DNA of 64,000 nt, from the NCBI GenBank assembly GCA_025267735.1, contig CM046303.1:40313380-40377379 (forward strand), read 5' to 3'. Positions within the stretch are counted from its first letter, which is position 1. Each line of letters begins with the position of its first letter. The notes under the pieces were generated by a model. The model searched no databases. It worked only from the letters and a program-made list of their open reading frames with translations, and was not told the origin of the DNA. The position numbers and the translations under genes were made by a program. The stretch is from Mactra quadrangularis (Eukaryota > Mollusca > Bivalvia > Venerida > Mactridae). Below, in pieces: positions 1-10,507 of this stretch.

Positions 1-560
1 TGTGCTGCCACAGAACATAAATAATGTGCTGCCACAGAACATAGATAATGTGCTGCCACAGAACATAAATAATGTGCTGCCACAGAACATAGATAATGTG
101 CTGCCACAGAACATAAATAATGTGCTGCCACAGAACATAAATAATGTGCTGCCACAGAACATAGATAATGTGCTGCCACAGAACATAAATAATGTGCTGC
201 CACAGAACATAGATAATGTGCTGCCACAGAACATAAATAATGTGCTGCCTCTGAACATAAATCATGTACCCTCAGAACATAAATAATGTGCTGCCACAGA
301 ACATGAATAATGTGCTACCACAGAACATGAATAATGTGCTGCCACAGAACATAAATCATGTACCCTCAGAACATAAATAATGTGCTGCCACAGAACATGA
401 ATAATGTGCTGCCACAGAACATAAATAATGTGCTGCCACAGAACATAAATAATGTGCTGCCACAGAACATAAATAATGTGCTGCCACAGAACATAAATAA
501 TGTGATTTCAGAACATTGATCATGTGCCATCAGAACATAGATCATGTATTAGAACATAAA
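1..560. repeat. 24-bp minisatellite (window edge)
   Basis: About 22 head-to-tail copies of a 24-bp unit of the form TGTGCTGCCACAGAACATAA plus ATAA or GTAA-type variants. Two unit variants differing at one base (AAATAA versus AGATAA) alternate in the first half. Decayed units with CTGCCTCTG or CCCTCAG occur from about 245 onward. The period is a multiple of three, so the array is open in one frame and reads as an 8-residue repeat, but it has no other coding character. It starts at or before the window edge and lies upstream of the visible copy A exons, so it is probably intronic to copy A. Confidence 0.95.
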
Positions 561-769
561 TCATATGATGTTAGTTTAGTAGTGGTATTATATGGAACTT
601 GTACTCCCTTCCCTTCATGCTTGCTTTTATGGTGAAGTAGTAAAGTGTACACTATGACTCAGAAGGTTATGAGGTTTGATTTCAGTTCAGACCTAGGATT
701 TTTATGGGGATACATAAAAAGATAAATGGCATGATAAATAATTAATAATGATATATTATCTATTTACAG

Positions 770-959
770 ATGGTAAATCTCACACATATAGAGAAGTGAT
801 GCCAGCAGTATTACCACTTGCTATAGCTAGTACATTATCATTGTTACTATCTATCTTAGTACTGATACCTGTCACACAGTTGTTATATGTTAGTTTTATT
901 GTTATGACTGTATATAGATCTTTCTTATATAGTCTGGCTGCAGCCTTTCTTAGTGCTAT
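770..959 (+). CDS. SLC43A3-like: Copy A exon equivalent to copy B exon 8 (TM10-11 region)
   Basis: The acceptor is TATTTACAG at 761-769 and the donor is GTAAGT at 960. The exon enters in phase 1 and leaves in phase 2, as in copy B. It encodes two hydrophobic segments followed by the conserved RSFLYS motif that also occurs in copy B. Confidence 0.9.
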
Positions 960-2628
960 GTAAGTATATAATAATTTGTTGATAAATGTTTAACCATTAA
1001 CTGGTCATTTCCGCAAATGGCCACCACAGGCCATAAAATTGATGTTTTAACTGGAATTAGCGAATTTCTCTCTAGGAAAGTTGTCCCTAAAATGCTCTTT
1101 TTTTTGCATGCCTCTCACTTCAAAAATTGGGGGTCCCAAAGGATGGATGGTTCTCCTAAGTCACTGGGGTTTGAAAGGAATGCAGTGCCCCATATCACCA
1201 GAAAAATAGTGGTCATTGAGTGCAGAAAAATGGTGCTATATGCTGATAAGATAACATGTTTTCAGTCTCTGAAAAGTGCTTGCATCTCAATTTGGGAAAA
1301 TATTACTGAATGAAATGCAAATTTAAGTTGAAAAGGAGCAAAAATTGAATTTTTGCCCTTTTTGCTCTGCCATAGTGTTGCCATGGTAACCTAGGATTGG
1401 GGCTTAACTGGCTTTTATATCCTAATAAATCCTCAAAATGACTTTTTGAGAATTTCCAAATATTTTTTTTATTGAATTTGAATTGGCAAAAATCCCACTG
1501 GAGGGTTTGAGTATCAACAAATAAGATAATACTCGCCCTTAGTCCACATTGATGTCACTCTTGACTATCCCCTCTCAAATATTGATGATTATTATTGATA
1601 CTTATGAACTTTGTATAAAATATGATGTTTATTAAACTGTCTGTTGTTTGTTTGTTTTGTTGGGTTCAACGCCATAGCAACACATTGTATAGGTCATATA
1701 ACGGCAGTCAGTCAACCTACTCACTGTTCCTGGAAAGGCTAAATCTCTGGATTAGGCTGTTAACCAACTAAGCCTACACTGCCTTACATAATTAAGAATC
1801 ATGGGTAGGAGGGAGAATGGCTGTAGAAATAATTCCATGACAAAACTCTACGTAAATATGCCCCGCCCGGGAATAAAACCCACGACCCCTTGATCAGTAG
1901 ACTTGTGTGCTACCATCTGAGCTAGCGGGGTGTTTCAACTGTCTGTTGTGTGATGTTGATATAATTATAAACATACTATTACATGTATATTACAGATTTC
2001 CAGGTCAATATTTTGGTATGTTATATGGAATAATGATATTATTTGGTGGAATAATTAGTTTCTTCCAGTTTGCTTTCTTTACATGGGCTGAGTCATATCT
2101 AGAAGCTCCACAACATGTAAGATTAAAGTTAACTTTATCATACTGCTTTCTGGTGGATAACCTTAAATGTAGATCTCTTAGATTTACTTCTAGAAAAAGA
2201 ATAGATATCATACAGTTTATAAACTGTCTCAATAATGATGATATTTCACTATTTAAATGCATTGTTGTAACATACTGTGTTTGATTCATAAGTTGAAAGT
2301 ATAATAAATCTATAAGATTTGATCATAATTTGAAGAAAACAGGATTGTATATATTAGATATTTGAAAAACTAAATAATTTCTGATTAGTTCATTAAACCT
2401 TAGGTTGAGATAATCTATAGGTCCTATCATGTGGAATTCTTGTTCTAATGAACTCTGGCTTGGAATCATGAGGTTGCAATTTTTAGATTGCATGAATTAC
2501 AATACTTGTTTTGTTTATATTTACAGGCCAATATTTTCCTTCTGTGTTTGGTGCTTCTATCATATATTCATCCTTTACATCTCTGGCTTACTTCATGGAA
2601 AGAGGAGAGAAAGTTCAAGGTCAACTAA
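770..2628 (+). CDS. SLC43A3-like: SLC43A3-like transporter, copy A (partial, last three coding exons)
   Basis: The three exons are 770-959 (190 nt), 1996-2116 (121 nt) and 2527-2628 (102 nt, TAA stop at 2626-2628), each with AG acceptors and GT donors at its internal borders. Spliced together they encode the last ~100 residues of a 12-TM MFS carrier. The first exon reads GKSHTYREVMP and then two hydrophobic helices, the second begins FPGQYFGMLYG, and the last holds a helix with an HP pair and ends KEERKFKVN. Exon lengths and phases equal those of copy B at 36.8-38.9 kb. Known family role: SLC43 carriers are facilitative plasma-membrane transporters; mammalian SLC43A3 moves purine nucleobases. 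Substrate here is inferred only. The 5' exons lie left of the window. By eye about 35 of 63 residues of the first exon and 18 of 40 of the second match copy B, so this is an old duplicate and not a recent one. Confidence 0.9.
1005..1345 (+). mobile_element. Decayed repeat related to 32945-33290
   Basis: This intronic stretch of copy A shares a run of colinear blocks with 32945-33290 in intron 4 of copy B. Shared words include ATGGCC(A/G)CCAC, TAGGAAAGT, CACTGAGTGCAGAAAA-like, ATGCTGATAAGA and ACATGTTTTCAGT. A 98-codon open frame crosses it but has no recognisable domain. It is best read as an old copy of the same interspersed element, whose larger version in copy B lies within a CAGGGGCGGAT-ended element. 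Confidence 0.6.
1648..1936 (-). mobile_element. tRNA-derived SINE, full length, 13-bp target duplication
   Basis: On the minus strand the 5' head near 1930-1860 is tRNA-like: an A-box-like GCTAGCTCAGATGGTAGCAC, then a B-box-like GTGGGTTTTATTCC. The body runs to a 3' tail at 1648 containing GCGTTGAACCCAACAAA and short (CAAA) repeats. The element is flanked by a perfect 13-bp direct repeat, AACTGTCTGTTGT, at 1635-1647 and 1937-1949, the mark of LINE-assisted insertion. The same family recurs at 9871, 15743, 30018, 34583 and 37446. Confidence 0.88.
1996..2116 (+). CDS. SLC43A3-like: Copy A exon equivalent to copy B exon 9
   Basis: The acceptor TTACAG ends at 1995 and the donor GTAAGA starts at 2117. 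The 121-nt exon completes the isoleucine codon split with the previous exon and reads FPGQYFGMLYG, followed by a hydrophobic helix. Copy B has FPSRYFGILYG at the same place. Confidence 0.9.
2527..2628 (+). CDS. SLC43A3-like: Copy A terminal coding exon
   Basis: The acceptor is TTTACAG ending at 2526. The exon reads ANIFLLCLVLL, then an HP pair, then the charged tail KEERKFKVN and TAA. It contains the last transmembrane helix and a short cytosolic tail, like the 99-nt last exon of copy B. Confidence 0.88.
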   Translation, partial: ANIFLLCLVLLSYIHPLHLWLTSWKEERKFKVN

Positions 2629-2771
2629 TGTCACATATACTTCTATGTTACTAACTAAGAAAGTCAAAAACAGCTGTTGCCAAGGTTACTTCATTGAGAG
2701 TTCAAGATCATTAGAATATAGAAGACATTGATCAAACCACACACATTGGTTCATGTAAAAAGTGAATAATT

Positions 2772-3255
2772 GTTGTATTTATCAGTGATAAAACTTTATA
2801 CTTGTATTTATCAGTGATAAAACTTTATACTTGTATTTATCAGTGATAAAACTTTATACTTGTATTTATCAGTGATAAAACTTTATACTTGTATTTATCA
2901 GTGATAAAGTTTATACTTGTATTTATCAGTGATAAAACTTTATACTTGTATTTATCAGTGATAAAACTTTATACTTGTATTTATCAGTGATAAAACTTTA
3001 TACTTGTATTTATCAGTGATAAAGTTTATACTTGTTTTTATCAGTCATGAAACTTTATACTTGTATTTATCAGTGATAAAACTTTATACTTGTATTTATC
3101 AGTGATAAAACTTTATAATTGTATTTATCAGTGATAAAACTTTATACTTGTAATTATCACTGATGAAACTTTATACTTGTAATTATCATTGATGTATTTA
3201 TCGTTGATAAAACTTGATACTTTTTATCAGTGATAAAACTTTATACTTTATACTT
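2772..3255. repeat. 29-bp minisatellite just downstream of copy A stop
   Basis: About 16 copies of a 29-bp unit containing ACTTGTATTTATCAGTGATA start ~145 bp after the copy A stop codon, so they probably lie in its 3' UTR. Every unit carries the odd palindrome TTATCA-G-TGATAA. The first ~10 units are almost identical, and units after ~3040 decay (TTTTTATCAGTCATG, AATTATCACTGATG). Confidence 0.95.
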
Positions 3256-3667
3256 TTTTTTGCCATATGTAAGAAATTACTTATTTTTGGAATGTTTACT
3301 TTTTCCATGACCTCAACTATGTGATTGTATATAAAAACTATCCTGATCTAGTTTTTCTGTAAGATACATAATTCATACAGATTATTTTTTACCTCAATCT
3401 TTATAGCACAAACTTGTGTCATTTATTTTCACTAATCTTTTTGAGTGTATGTTTTGGTATTTGTCATTATTTCTGTAAGGTTTATACATGTGTATGTATT
3501 ATATGACATGAACCTTATAAATTCAGGATAAAATGACATTGACTCCATAGTTTTATCTGATTTATATGCCCTTGTTTTAGAGATTTTATTTATAATCTTC
3601 TACAACTTGGTGAGATTTTTTATTATAGAAGTATCATCTTGAACAACTGATAACATTTGTAACATCA

Positions 3668-3673
3668 AATAAA
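3668..3673 (+). promoter_or_regulatory. Candidate poly(A) signal for copy A
   Basis: An AATAAA lies in the AT-rich DNA ~1.04 kb after the copy A stop, followed within ~30 bp by a T/G-rich stretch. The stretch 3256-4009 around it holds no other feature I can see and fits a long 3' UTR. Other AT-rich hexamers nearby make this a candidate only. Confidence 0.35.
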
Positions 3674-4017
3674 TATATTCCTCTCTTGTACAATGTTTTA
3701 TCTTTGTTCACATATATTTACTTAAACTTATATAATTTATACTGGGGCATGTTTTTTTATCCTGTTTAACTATAGATGTAAATGTTATTTTCAATCATAG
3801 TACAATGTAAAACAGAATATTTGTTTATTTTGAGAACTATTATGATGTGATTTACTTTAACAAGATTTGAAGGCTGTTTTTACACACAAGGAAAGAGACA
3901 AATATGTCTGTGAGAAAAACAAGCTTGCACTAATGTCTGTTACTTAATACAATCTTCTCTTATAGTTCTACATTATTCTTTCATTTTTATCATTTTAATG
4001 TTATAATATATGTTTAT

Positions 4018-4467
4018 TAGGGCTGTCAAGATATACCAGTATATTGCAATATGCAGCTGCGGCAATACGTAAAGCGATACGAATTCAACATACCAGTATT
4101 TAGCAATATTTTTATTTTCATTGAAAATTCTTCCCTTCGCCAAATGAAAGAAGCAGTATGTCAGTTTTCCATGGTTCATTCGATTAAAGCTAAAGTTCAA
4201 AGAATTTAACCAATCTGGGCATGTTCGAAATGTTCACATATATAACTCTAAAAATGCCCAGTATTTCTCCAATCTGCTACAGGCATTCTCTCTACAAAAT
4301 CCTGCAAAAACTTCAATACTGAACAGTTGAATAAGTTCATTAAGACAGAAGTATTATGCAGATGTGTCTTTGGTATGAAAAGCAATATATTGTGGTACAT
4401 ATTGCGATACATTTCTTGGACATCGCAATATACTGCAATAGGCTTCTGGCCTACCTTGGCAGCCGTA
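4018..4467. mobile_element. hAT-type MITE, perfect 8-bp target duplication
   Basis: A 450-bp element runs from TAGGGCTGTCAAGATATACC to GCAGCCGTA, with imperfect terminal inverted repeats rich in AATATATTGC/GCAATATA words. It is flanked by the perfect 8-bp direct repeat ATGTTTAT at 4010-4017 and 4468-4475, the target-site size of the hAT superfamily. It encodes no transposase. A second copy at 26141-27802 is split by a LINE. Confidence 0.9.
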
Positions 4468-4475
4468 ATGTTTAT

Positions 4476-5012
4476 ACATTATAACTATATAAGGCTATCT
4501 ATGTTATATTTGTATGCTGAGCTTGATTGGACACAGTAGATTTTTGTGAATACATAAGTATTACATTGCCATATTATATTTTGTTGTTTTATCCATTATT
4601 ACACTAGCTTTAAGCTTTTGTTTTGAGCTTTATCATTTTTGTTTGCTAGAAGTTTTATTATTGGTATTTTTGAGCTTTAATCATTTTTAGTTTATGAGCT
4701 TCAATATTTTTGAGCTGAAATCATTTTTGTTTGTTATAAGTTTTATATTTAAGCTTTAATCAATACTCGCTGAGACCTGCTGTATTAAGTATTCTATATT
4801 TGTATTAAGCTTTTATGTACTTTAGTATTGATCTTTATTGAGCTTTTATGTTTGGCAATACTAGTTTAGTTTTTTGTTGTTTTGTTTTATTTTAGCTATA
4901 TTCTTACAAAATGTTGTTAGTCGTCTTTTTTAGAGCTTTTATGTCTTACCTATTTGAAGTTTAGTATTTCATGTATTAGAATTGTTGTATTAAAGCTGTC
5001 AATCTATTTTAT
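4476..5012. other. Intergenic AT-rich stretch
   Basis: T-rich DNA with loosely repeated words such as GAGCTTTAATCATTTTTGTTT and AAGCTTTTATGT, which suggests an old, decayed short tandem array. I see no gene. Confidence 0.4.
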
Positions 5013-5152
5013 TATTATATATCTAATAAATCTAACCAATCAGCAATCTGCATTTGTACCACGTGACCGTCCAATATATTCCCGTATTGGATCCAAAAAT
5101 AATATATTATTTTCGTTTTGGACAGTTGGGGTCATGTGCACTAAACGATGCT
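5013..5152. repeat. Dispersed repeat R, copy 1
   Basis: The stretch from ATTATATATCTAATAAATCT through CACGTGAC, CCCGTATTGGATCCAAAAA and GGACAGTTGGGTCA-like to GTGCACTAAACGATGCTA recurs at 6473-6625 with few changes. It shares the TCCAATACGG/CCGTATTGGA word with the fold-back elements at 6214 and 6701, so the two may be parts of one family. The following 5153-6213 contains nothing I recognise. Confidence 0.75.
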
Positions 5153-6213
5153 AATTAATAACTGATGTCTGCCATTTTTTCATCGGTTTGAAACTATTTT
5201 TCTTTGTAGTCTTGGCATGAGTGAGCAAATAAAACATACAAATGGCCTGTACTTAATAAAATAACGTTTTACACAAGGTTTTTATCATGAATTACAAATC
5301 TTTTACTTACAATACTCTAAACCAGGGAGCCAAAATTTGACGATTTCCGATCAAGGCAAAGCTTTTTTATCCATTCCGTGACTGTGTGACGAATTATCCA
5401 GTCATTATGCAATTAATACAAAGGTTGACTTGTGTTTAATTCAAGCCAAGCAATGCATTAGGTATAAATAATGAATCTGGCTTTCAAACAATCTTTCTCA
5501 TAAAAGCAATCCAAGTAATTTCCAGACTTTATTTTCGGAAAACCGTCTATGTGGCATGTCCATCGCGTCATAAAACTTCATCCCGTCAGCGAGTGTGTTT
5601 TCTACAATTAGTTTGTCCGTTCCTATCATCCTTGTGTAGTTTATCTTTATGAATAGATTTTATGGAACCCTGTACTCTCCAATCTTTTAAATCCTCCAGG
5701 ATGTTTAACTTTAAGTGACATTTGAATGACATCGTCAAGTAGTAAATTCTACGGCAAGGTCTTTACATCGATACTTGAGAGAATTAATTTTCCAATAGGC
5801 GAGGGAGCTCCGCCTACCTGTATAAGTATGGTATGAGTAGGCTACAAACACGTCATAACTTGGTCGTCATAATGACATCATGATAATACGCAAGCCCCGC
5901 AGAGGTTATTTCCCTTTATTACATTTAATAAGTAGCAAAGCGTGAGGTAAGTACTGTGAGGAGTTTGGATAATACAGTAATACACTACGTCACAAGTCTA
6001 CATTCGCATTTAGGAAAAATTGCATTGACATTTATTCGCCGCTACATTCATAAATTAATACCTTTTCTTTTAAAAAAATGACCGAGCTTATATAGAAAAT
6101 GGTGATTGTGGTAGTGTTTTTGGTGGTGATGTTGATTGTGGTGGTGATAAGAATTGCTGTGATTGCTTTGTTGGGGATGATAATTATTTTAATGTAAACG
6201 ATATATAATAGAA

Positions 6214-6376
6214 AGGTTATTATACATTTAACTGTCCAATACGGAATATATTTGGACTCATACACAGCTTGAAAAGTCATATTGGACTCGCCTATTGGCT
6301 CGTCCAATATGGCTTTTCAAGCTGTGTACTCGTCCAAATATATTTCCGTATTAGACAGTAAAATGTATAATAACCT
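6214..6376. mobile_element. Fold-back MITE, copy 1
   Basis: A ~163-bp near-perfect inverted repeat. The left arm starts AGGTTATTATACATTTAACT and ends TCATATTGGACTCG; the right arm is its reverse complement with a handful of mismatches, and the central spacer is only ~10 bp. It would fold into one ~75-bp hairpin. A sister copy lies at 6701-6864. Confidence 0.9.
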
Positions 6377-6472
6377 ATAAGTATTATTCACCTATTATTA
6401 GTATTTCATTGATTCATGACATTTAAACTTACATGTATACACATGACTGAATGTATTATGACATATTATGTT

Positions 6473-6625
6473 ATTATTATATATCTAATAAATCTAACCA
6501 ATCGACAATTTACATTTTTACCACGTGACTATCCAATAAATTCCCGTATTGGATCCAAAAAATATTTATTATTTTCGTATTGGACAGTTGGGTCACTTGG
6601 GTGTATGTGCACTAAACGATGCTAG
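6473..6625. repeat. Dispersed repeat R, copy 2
   Basis: Second copy of the repeat at 5013-5152, lying between the two fold-back elements. It includes CCACGTGAC and GTGCACTAAACGATGCTA. Confidence 0.75.
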
Positions 6626-6700
6626 TCTGGTTTCCGATTTTTATATTTAACGATTAAATGATGATGATTATTTTGAAGAAAACGAAAGATACACAGCTAT

Positions 6701-6864
6701 AGGTTATTATACATTTAACTGTACAATATGGAAATATATTTGGACGAGTACACAGCTTGAAAAGTCATATTGGATGAGCCGTTAGGTGAGTCCAATATGA
6801 CTTTTCAAGCTGTGTTCTAGTCCAAATATATATTCCGTATTGTACAGTAAAATGTATAATAACC
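6701..6864. mobile_element. Fold-back MITE, copy 2
   Basis: Same structure as 6214-6376: arms AGGTTATTATACATTTAACT and its complement around a short centre (GCCGTTAGG). The two copies differ by scattered substitutions on both arms. Confidence 0.9.
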
Positions 6865-6925
6865 GTTTTTATTATATATGACATTGTATAACAATTACAT
6901 GACAATAATACTGTTTGTGATATAA

Positions 6926-7330
6926 GGCAGGTTCCGCGAGGCCAGCACTTAATATCTCTACCTAGCAATTTCTTAGCGACGATCTAGCAAATTCAATTGC
7001 TAGCTGGAGATAGGTAGCAAGTTATTTTCTTGCTAGCCATATCATTCAGAAGACTTCTACTTTATTCAAAATGGCTGCTCCCTGTGGGAACATGTTTTTT
7101 TTTTTCAAGAAAATGATATATATTTTATTTATTGCATATTTTTCGTCGGGGTTAAATAGAATAATCATGGTTTTAATTGATTTGAATATTTTTCATTTGT
7201 TACAATTCTGAACTTGAGAATATCGCCATATTGGATTTGCTAGCTTGAAGCAAACATTCTATAGACCTCTTATACTACAAAAAACGCTTTCAAAAAGCCC
7301 TAGCTAGCAATAGCCTTGCGGAATGTGCCC
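6926..7330. mobile_element. TIR element with GCTAGC-rich interior
   Basis: The left end GGCAGGTTCCGCGAGGC and the right end GCCTTGCGGAATGTGCCC are imperfect inverted repeats. ATAA directly flanks both ends (6922-6925 and 7331-7334), possibly a 4-bp target duplication. Subterminal DNA is full of TAGCAA/TTGCTAGC words. No coding sequence is seen. The stretch 7331-7680 to the right is plain AT-rich DNA. Confidence 0.65.
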
Positions 7331-7679
7331 ATAAATGAAGGATGCCAGACATTTTGTTTTTGTTTTGACATTACTAAAATTTTACATAATGTTATGTTAG
7401 TACATGATGTAGCATACTTGTAGTATGACATTGTTTAAGGATTGTTTTGTTGTAGATCATTGTTTTATGGTGTTAGTTTTTGTTTGATGTTGTACCTTAG
7501 TTAACTCATTTATGTTTGCAATACAGTTAAGCCAAGATAAATGGGACCTTTTGATTTTGCCAATGTTATATTGAAATATTCAGAAAAATTAAGTTTTAAT
7601 TAAATGAAGAGTATTTTTTTCCAACACGTTATTTTGAGAGCTTTCTGATGATGTATATATGTTCTATTATCATTTTTAT

Positions 7680-9165
7680 ACGCCCGTTTTGAAAAAACGG
7701 TCGTATTATGTTATGCTGTTGTCCGTCTGTCAGTCTGGCCGTCTGTCCGTGGACAATTGCTTGTCCGGATGATAACTCAAGAAAAGATGCACCTAGGTTC
7801 TTCAAATTTTATGTGTGGATAGCCCTTGGGTGGAGGAGGTTCCCTATTTTGAGACTCCAGGGACAAAGGTCAAGGTCACTGGGACTTAAAATAGGTAAAA
7901 CTTGTCCGGACAATAACTGAACCACCAATGTACCTAGGTTCACCAAATTTTATATAAGAGTAGCCCATGTGTCAAAGATGTTCCCTATTGGTTTTGGGGC
8001 CCCTGGGTCAAAGGTCAAGGTCACAGTGGCATCATATGGGAAAAAAATTGTCCTGACAATAACTGAAGAACCAATCTACCTAGATTCACCAAATTTTATG
8101 TGAGAGTAGCCCATGTGTCAAGGATGCTCCCAATTGGTTTTGGGGCCCCTGGGTCAAAGGTCAAGGTCACAGGGGCATCATATTGAAAAACCTTGTCCGG
8201 ACTATAACTCAACAACGACTGTACCTAGATTCACCAAATTTTATGTGAAGGTAGCCCATGCGTCAAGGATGTGCCCTATAGGTTTTTGGGCCCAAAGTTC
8301 AAAGGTCAAGCTCACAGTGGCATCATTTTGAAAAACTTTGTCCAGACAATAACTGAACCACCAATGTACCTAGGTTCACCAATTTTTTTGTGAGAGTAGC
8401 CCATGTGTCAAGGATATGCCCTACTGATTTTGGGATCCCTGGGTCAAAGGTCAAGGTCACAGGGGCATCTTATTGAAAAACATTGTCCGGGTAATAACTC
8501 AACAATGACTGTACCTAGGGTCACCAAATTTTATGTGAGAGTAGCCCATGTGTCAAGGATGTGCCTGATCAGTTTTGGGGAACCAGGGTCAAGTTTAAAC
8601 CTTCAACCAGAAGATATCAAATTACCAAGCAGTGACTTCAAATGTTCAATTAATATGTTAATAAAGTCAAAATGGCAAGCAATGAAAAACTTGTCTGGAC
8701 AATAACTGAACCACCAATGTACCTAGATTCACCAAATTTTATGTGAGGGTAGCCCTTGTGTCAAGGATATGCCGTAATGGTTTTGGGGCTCCTGGGTCAA
8801 AGGTCAAGGTCACAGAGGCATCATATTGAAAAACTTTTTTCAGACAACAACTCATCAACGACTGTACCTAGGTTCACAAAATTTTATGTGGAGGTAGCCC
8901 TTGTGTCAAGGATGTTCCCTACAAGTTTTTGGGCCCCAGGCCTAAAGGTCAAGGTCACAGAGGCATCATATGGAAAAACCTAGTCCAAACAATAACTGTA
9001 TCACCAATGTACCTAGGTTCACCAAAATTTATGTGAGAGTACTCATGTGTCAAGGTTATGCCCTATTGGTTTTGGGACCCCTGGGTCAAAGGTCAAGGTC
9101 ACAGTGGCATCATATTGAAAAACATTGTCCCGGTAATAACTCAACAATGACTGTACCATTGAAAC
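7680..9165. repeat. ~145-bp tandem array with nuclear-receptor-type half-sites
   Basis: About nine or ten units follow a leader with a short hairpin (CGCCCGTTTT...AAAACGGTCG) and GTCCGTCTGTC words. Each unit contains TAACT(C/G)AA, a CACCTAGGTTCACCAAATTT-like block, AGTAGCCCATGTGTCAAGGA and GGGTCAAAGGTCAAGGTCAC. The last motif starts near 8005, 8151, 8295 (mutated), 8441, 8586 (broken), 8794, 8938 and 9083, giving a 145-146 bp step. The one 208-bp step reflects a ~63-bp net insertion (unrelated DNA ~8595-8690). I associate this unit type with bivalve genomes; open frames across it come from the repeat. Confidence 0.92.
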
Positions 9166-9385
9166 TATATTTTAGATCATCAGTTTGATTCAGTGTTATT
9201 ATCATTTTATTATAATATTTGATATAATGAATATAATACATGAAACATCATAGAGCATGTTGAACAAAAACTTGTCATGGTCAGTTGATAATTTCCTTTA
9301 TTATATTTTATATTCTTTATGTGCTATTTTAGATAATAAATGTCAAAGTGTTGAATTTTTTCTTTGTTATCATTGTACATATATT

Positions 9386-9550
9386 CAGTCTACAAAATTA
9401 GGATATGACAGTGGTTGTCCGAACGGATCATTTAAGAGCAAGCACTACGTCTCATTTGAAGGATTTTTGTTGCCCAAATGAAATTGTTGGTTGCGTGAAC
9501 TAAAAAGTGGTTGTCCCTAGCAACAAGACACCCACTAATTTCATAGACTG
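9386..9550. mobile_element. Short TIR element (CAGTCTA family)
   Basis: The left end CAGTCTACAAAATTAG is complementary to the right end CTAATTTCATAGACTG. The interior contains GTTGTCC and ACACCCACTAATTTC. The same ends and interior words occur at 36108-36250 in copy B intron 7. Confidence 0.7.
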
Positions 9551-9870
9551 TATATTTATCATATAATTCAATAAGATTTGTTAACATTTATGTAACAATC
9601 TTATAGAATCATGTTGAAAGATGGGCAGGTTTATTATTATGATATTTTACATGACTTTCAGTCTTGTAATGTTAAAGTTAATCGACCTCACTAGTTCTGT
9701 AGAGGTTTAAATGTCTAGACTTTAACATGAAACATTGGATTTGTATACAGGAATAACCAAATGACTAACAACTGCCCTACTTGATAATATAATGATAGGA
9801 GGTAGAATTGGCTTTGAAAGTATTTCCTGATCAGATATACTACAGAGACTGCTGAAGCCCACAAAAAGCT

Positions 9871-10172
9871 GCCCGGCTAGCTCTGATGGTAGCATGCAAG
9901 TCTACTGATCGAGTGATCGTTGGGTTCAATTCCCGGTAGTGCATACTTTTGTGAAGCTTGGTCATGAAATTATTTCTACAGCTATTCTACCTCCTACCAA
10001 TGTTTTTTTTTAATTACGTAGGGCAGTTGTCAGTCACTGACGAAAGTATGCACTTAGTTAACAACTAAATCTAGAGATTTAGCCTTTCCAGGAGGAGTGA
10101 GTATGTTGGCTGACGGCCATTATATGACCTATACAATGTGTTGCTACGGCGTTAAACCCAACAAACAAACAG
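9871..10172 (+). mobile_element. tRNA-derived SINE, full length
   Basis: The tRNA-like head carries an A-box-like GGCTAGCTCTGATGGTAGCA and a B-box GGGTTCAATTCCC. Next comes a body with GGCAGTTGTCAGTCACTGAC, and the 3' end is GCGTTAAACCCAACAAACAA. It is the best-preserved family member here and in the opposite orientation to 1648-1936. Its family could be one of the mollusc SINEs with a conserved central domain; I cannot assign a name from sequence alone. Confidence 0.85.
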
Positions 10173-10507
10173 ATGTTGTTGCAGCCAACAAATCAGAGTA
10201 AAATGGATTCTTCTTAGGTGGATAAAAATGTTGGTAACCAAAAGCAGTGTGAATGAAAATAGTTGTTCTCAGAAGGAAAAATGTTCTTTTTTTTAAACAG
10301 CAATGTTTTTTTAATTAGAAAGTTGACTTCAGTTTTAATTTAAGTTCTACAAATGTCTAAAACCTTATGCAATAACAATAAATTTGCAAATTGTAAATAA
10401 TTATGTATAGGCAATTGAGTATTATTTGCATGTATTTGTATGCTGTAATACCTTGGCCACTTATATGTATTTCTGTGAGCTAAGAATCAGTATTAAATAT
10501 CATGATT

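Noticed and set aside
2..286. 94-codon NNVLPQNI repeat protein
   Set aside because: A 24-bp tandem repeat that is a multiple of three. No start context, and it lies in a probable intron.
7680..9165. Series of short related proteins (MCQGYA-type frames)
   Set aside because: The frames recur because the 145-bp DNA unit recurs; each is broken at unit borders and the DNA resembles a dispersed mollusc-type repeat.
9871..9945. Functional tRNA gene
   Set aside because: A and B boxes are present but the fold is degraded and it is joined to a SINE body and tail found in several other copies.
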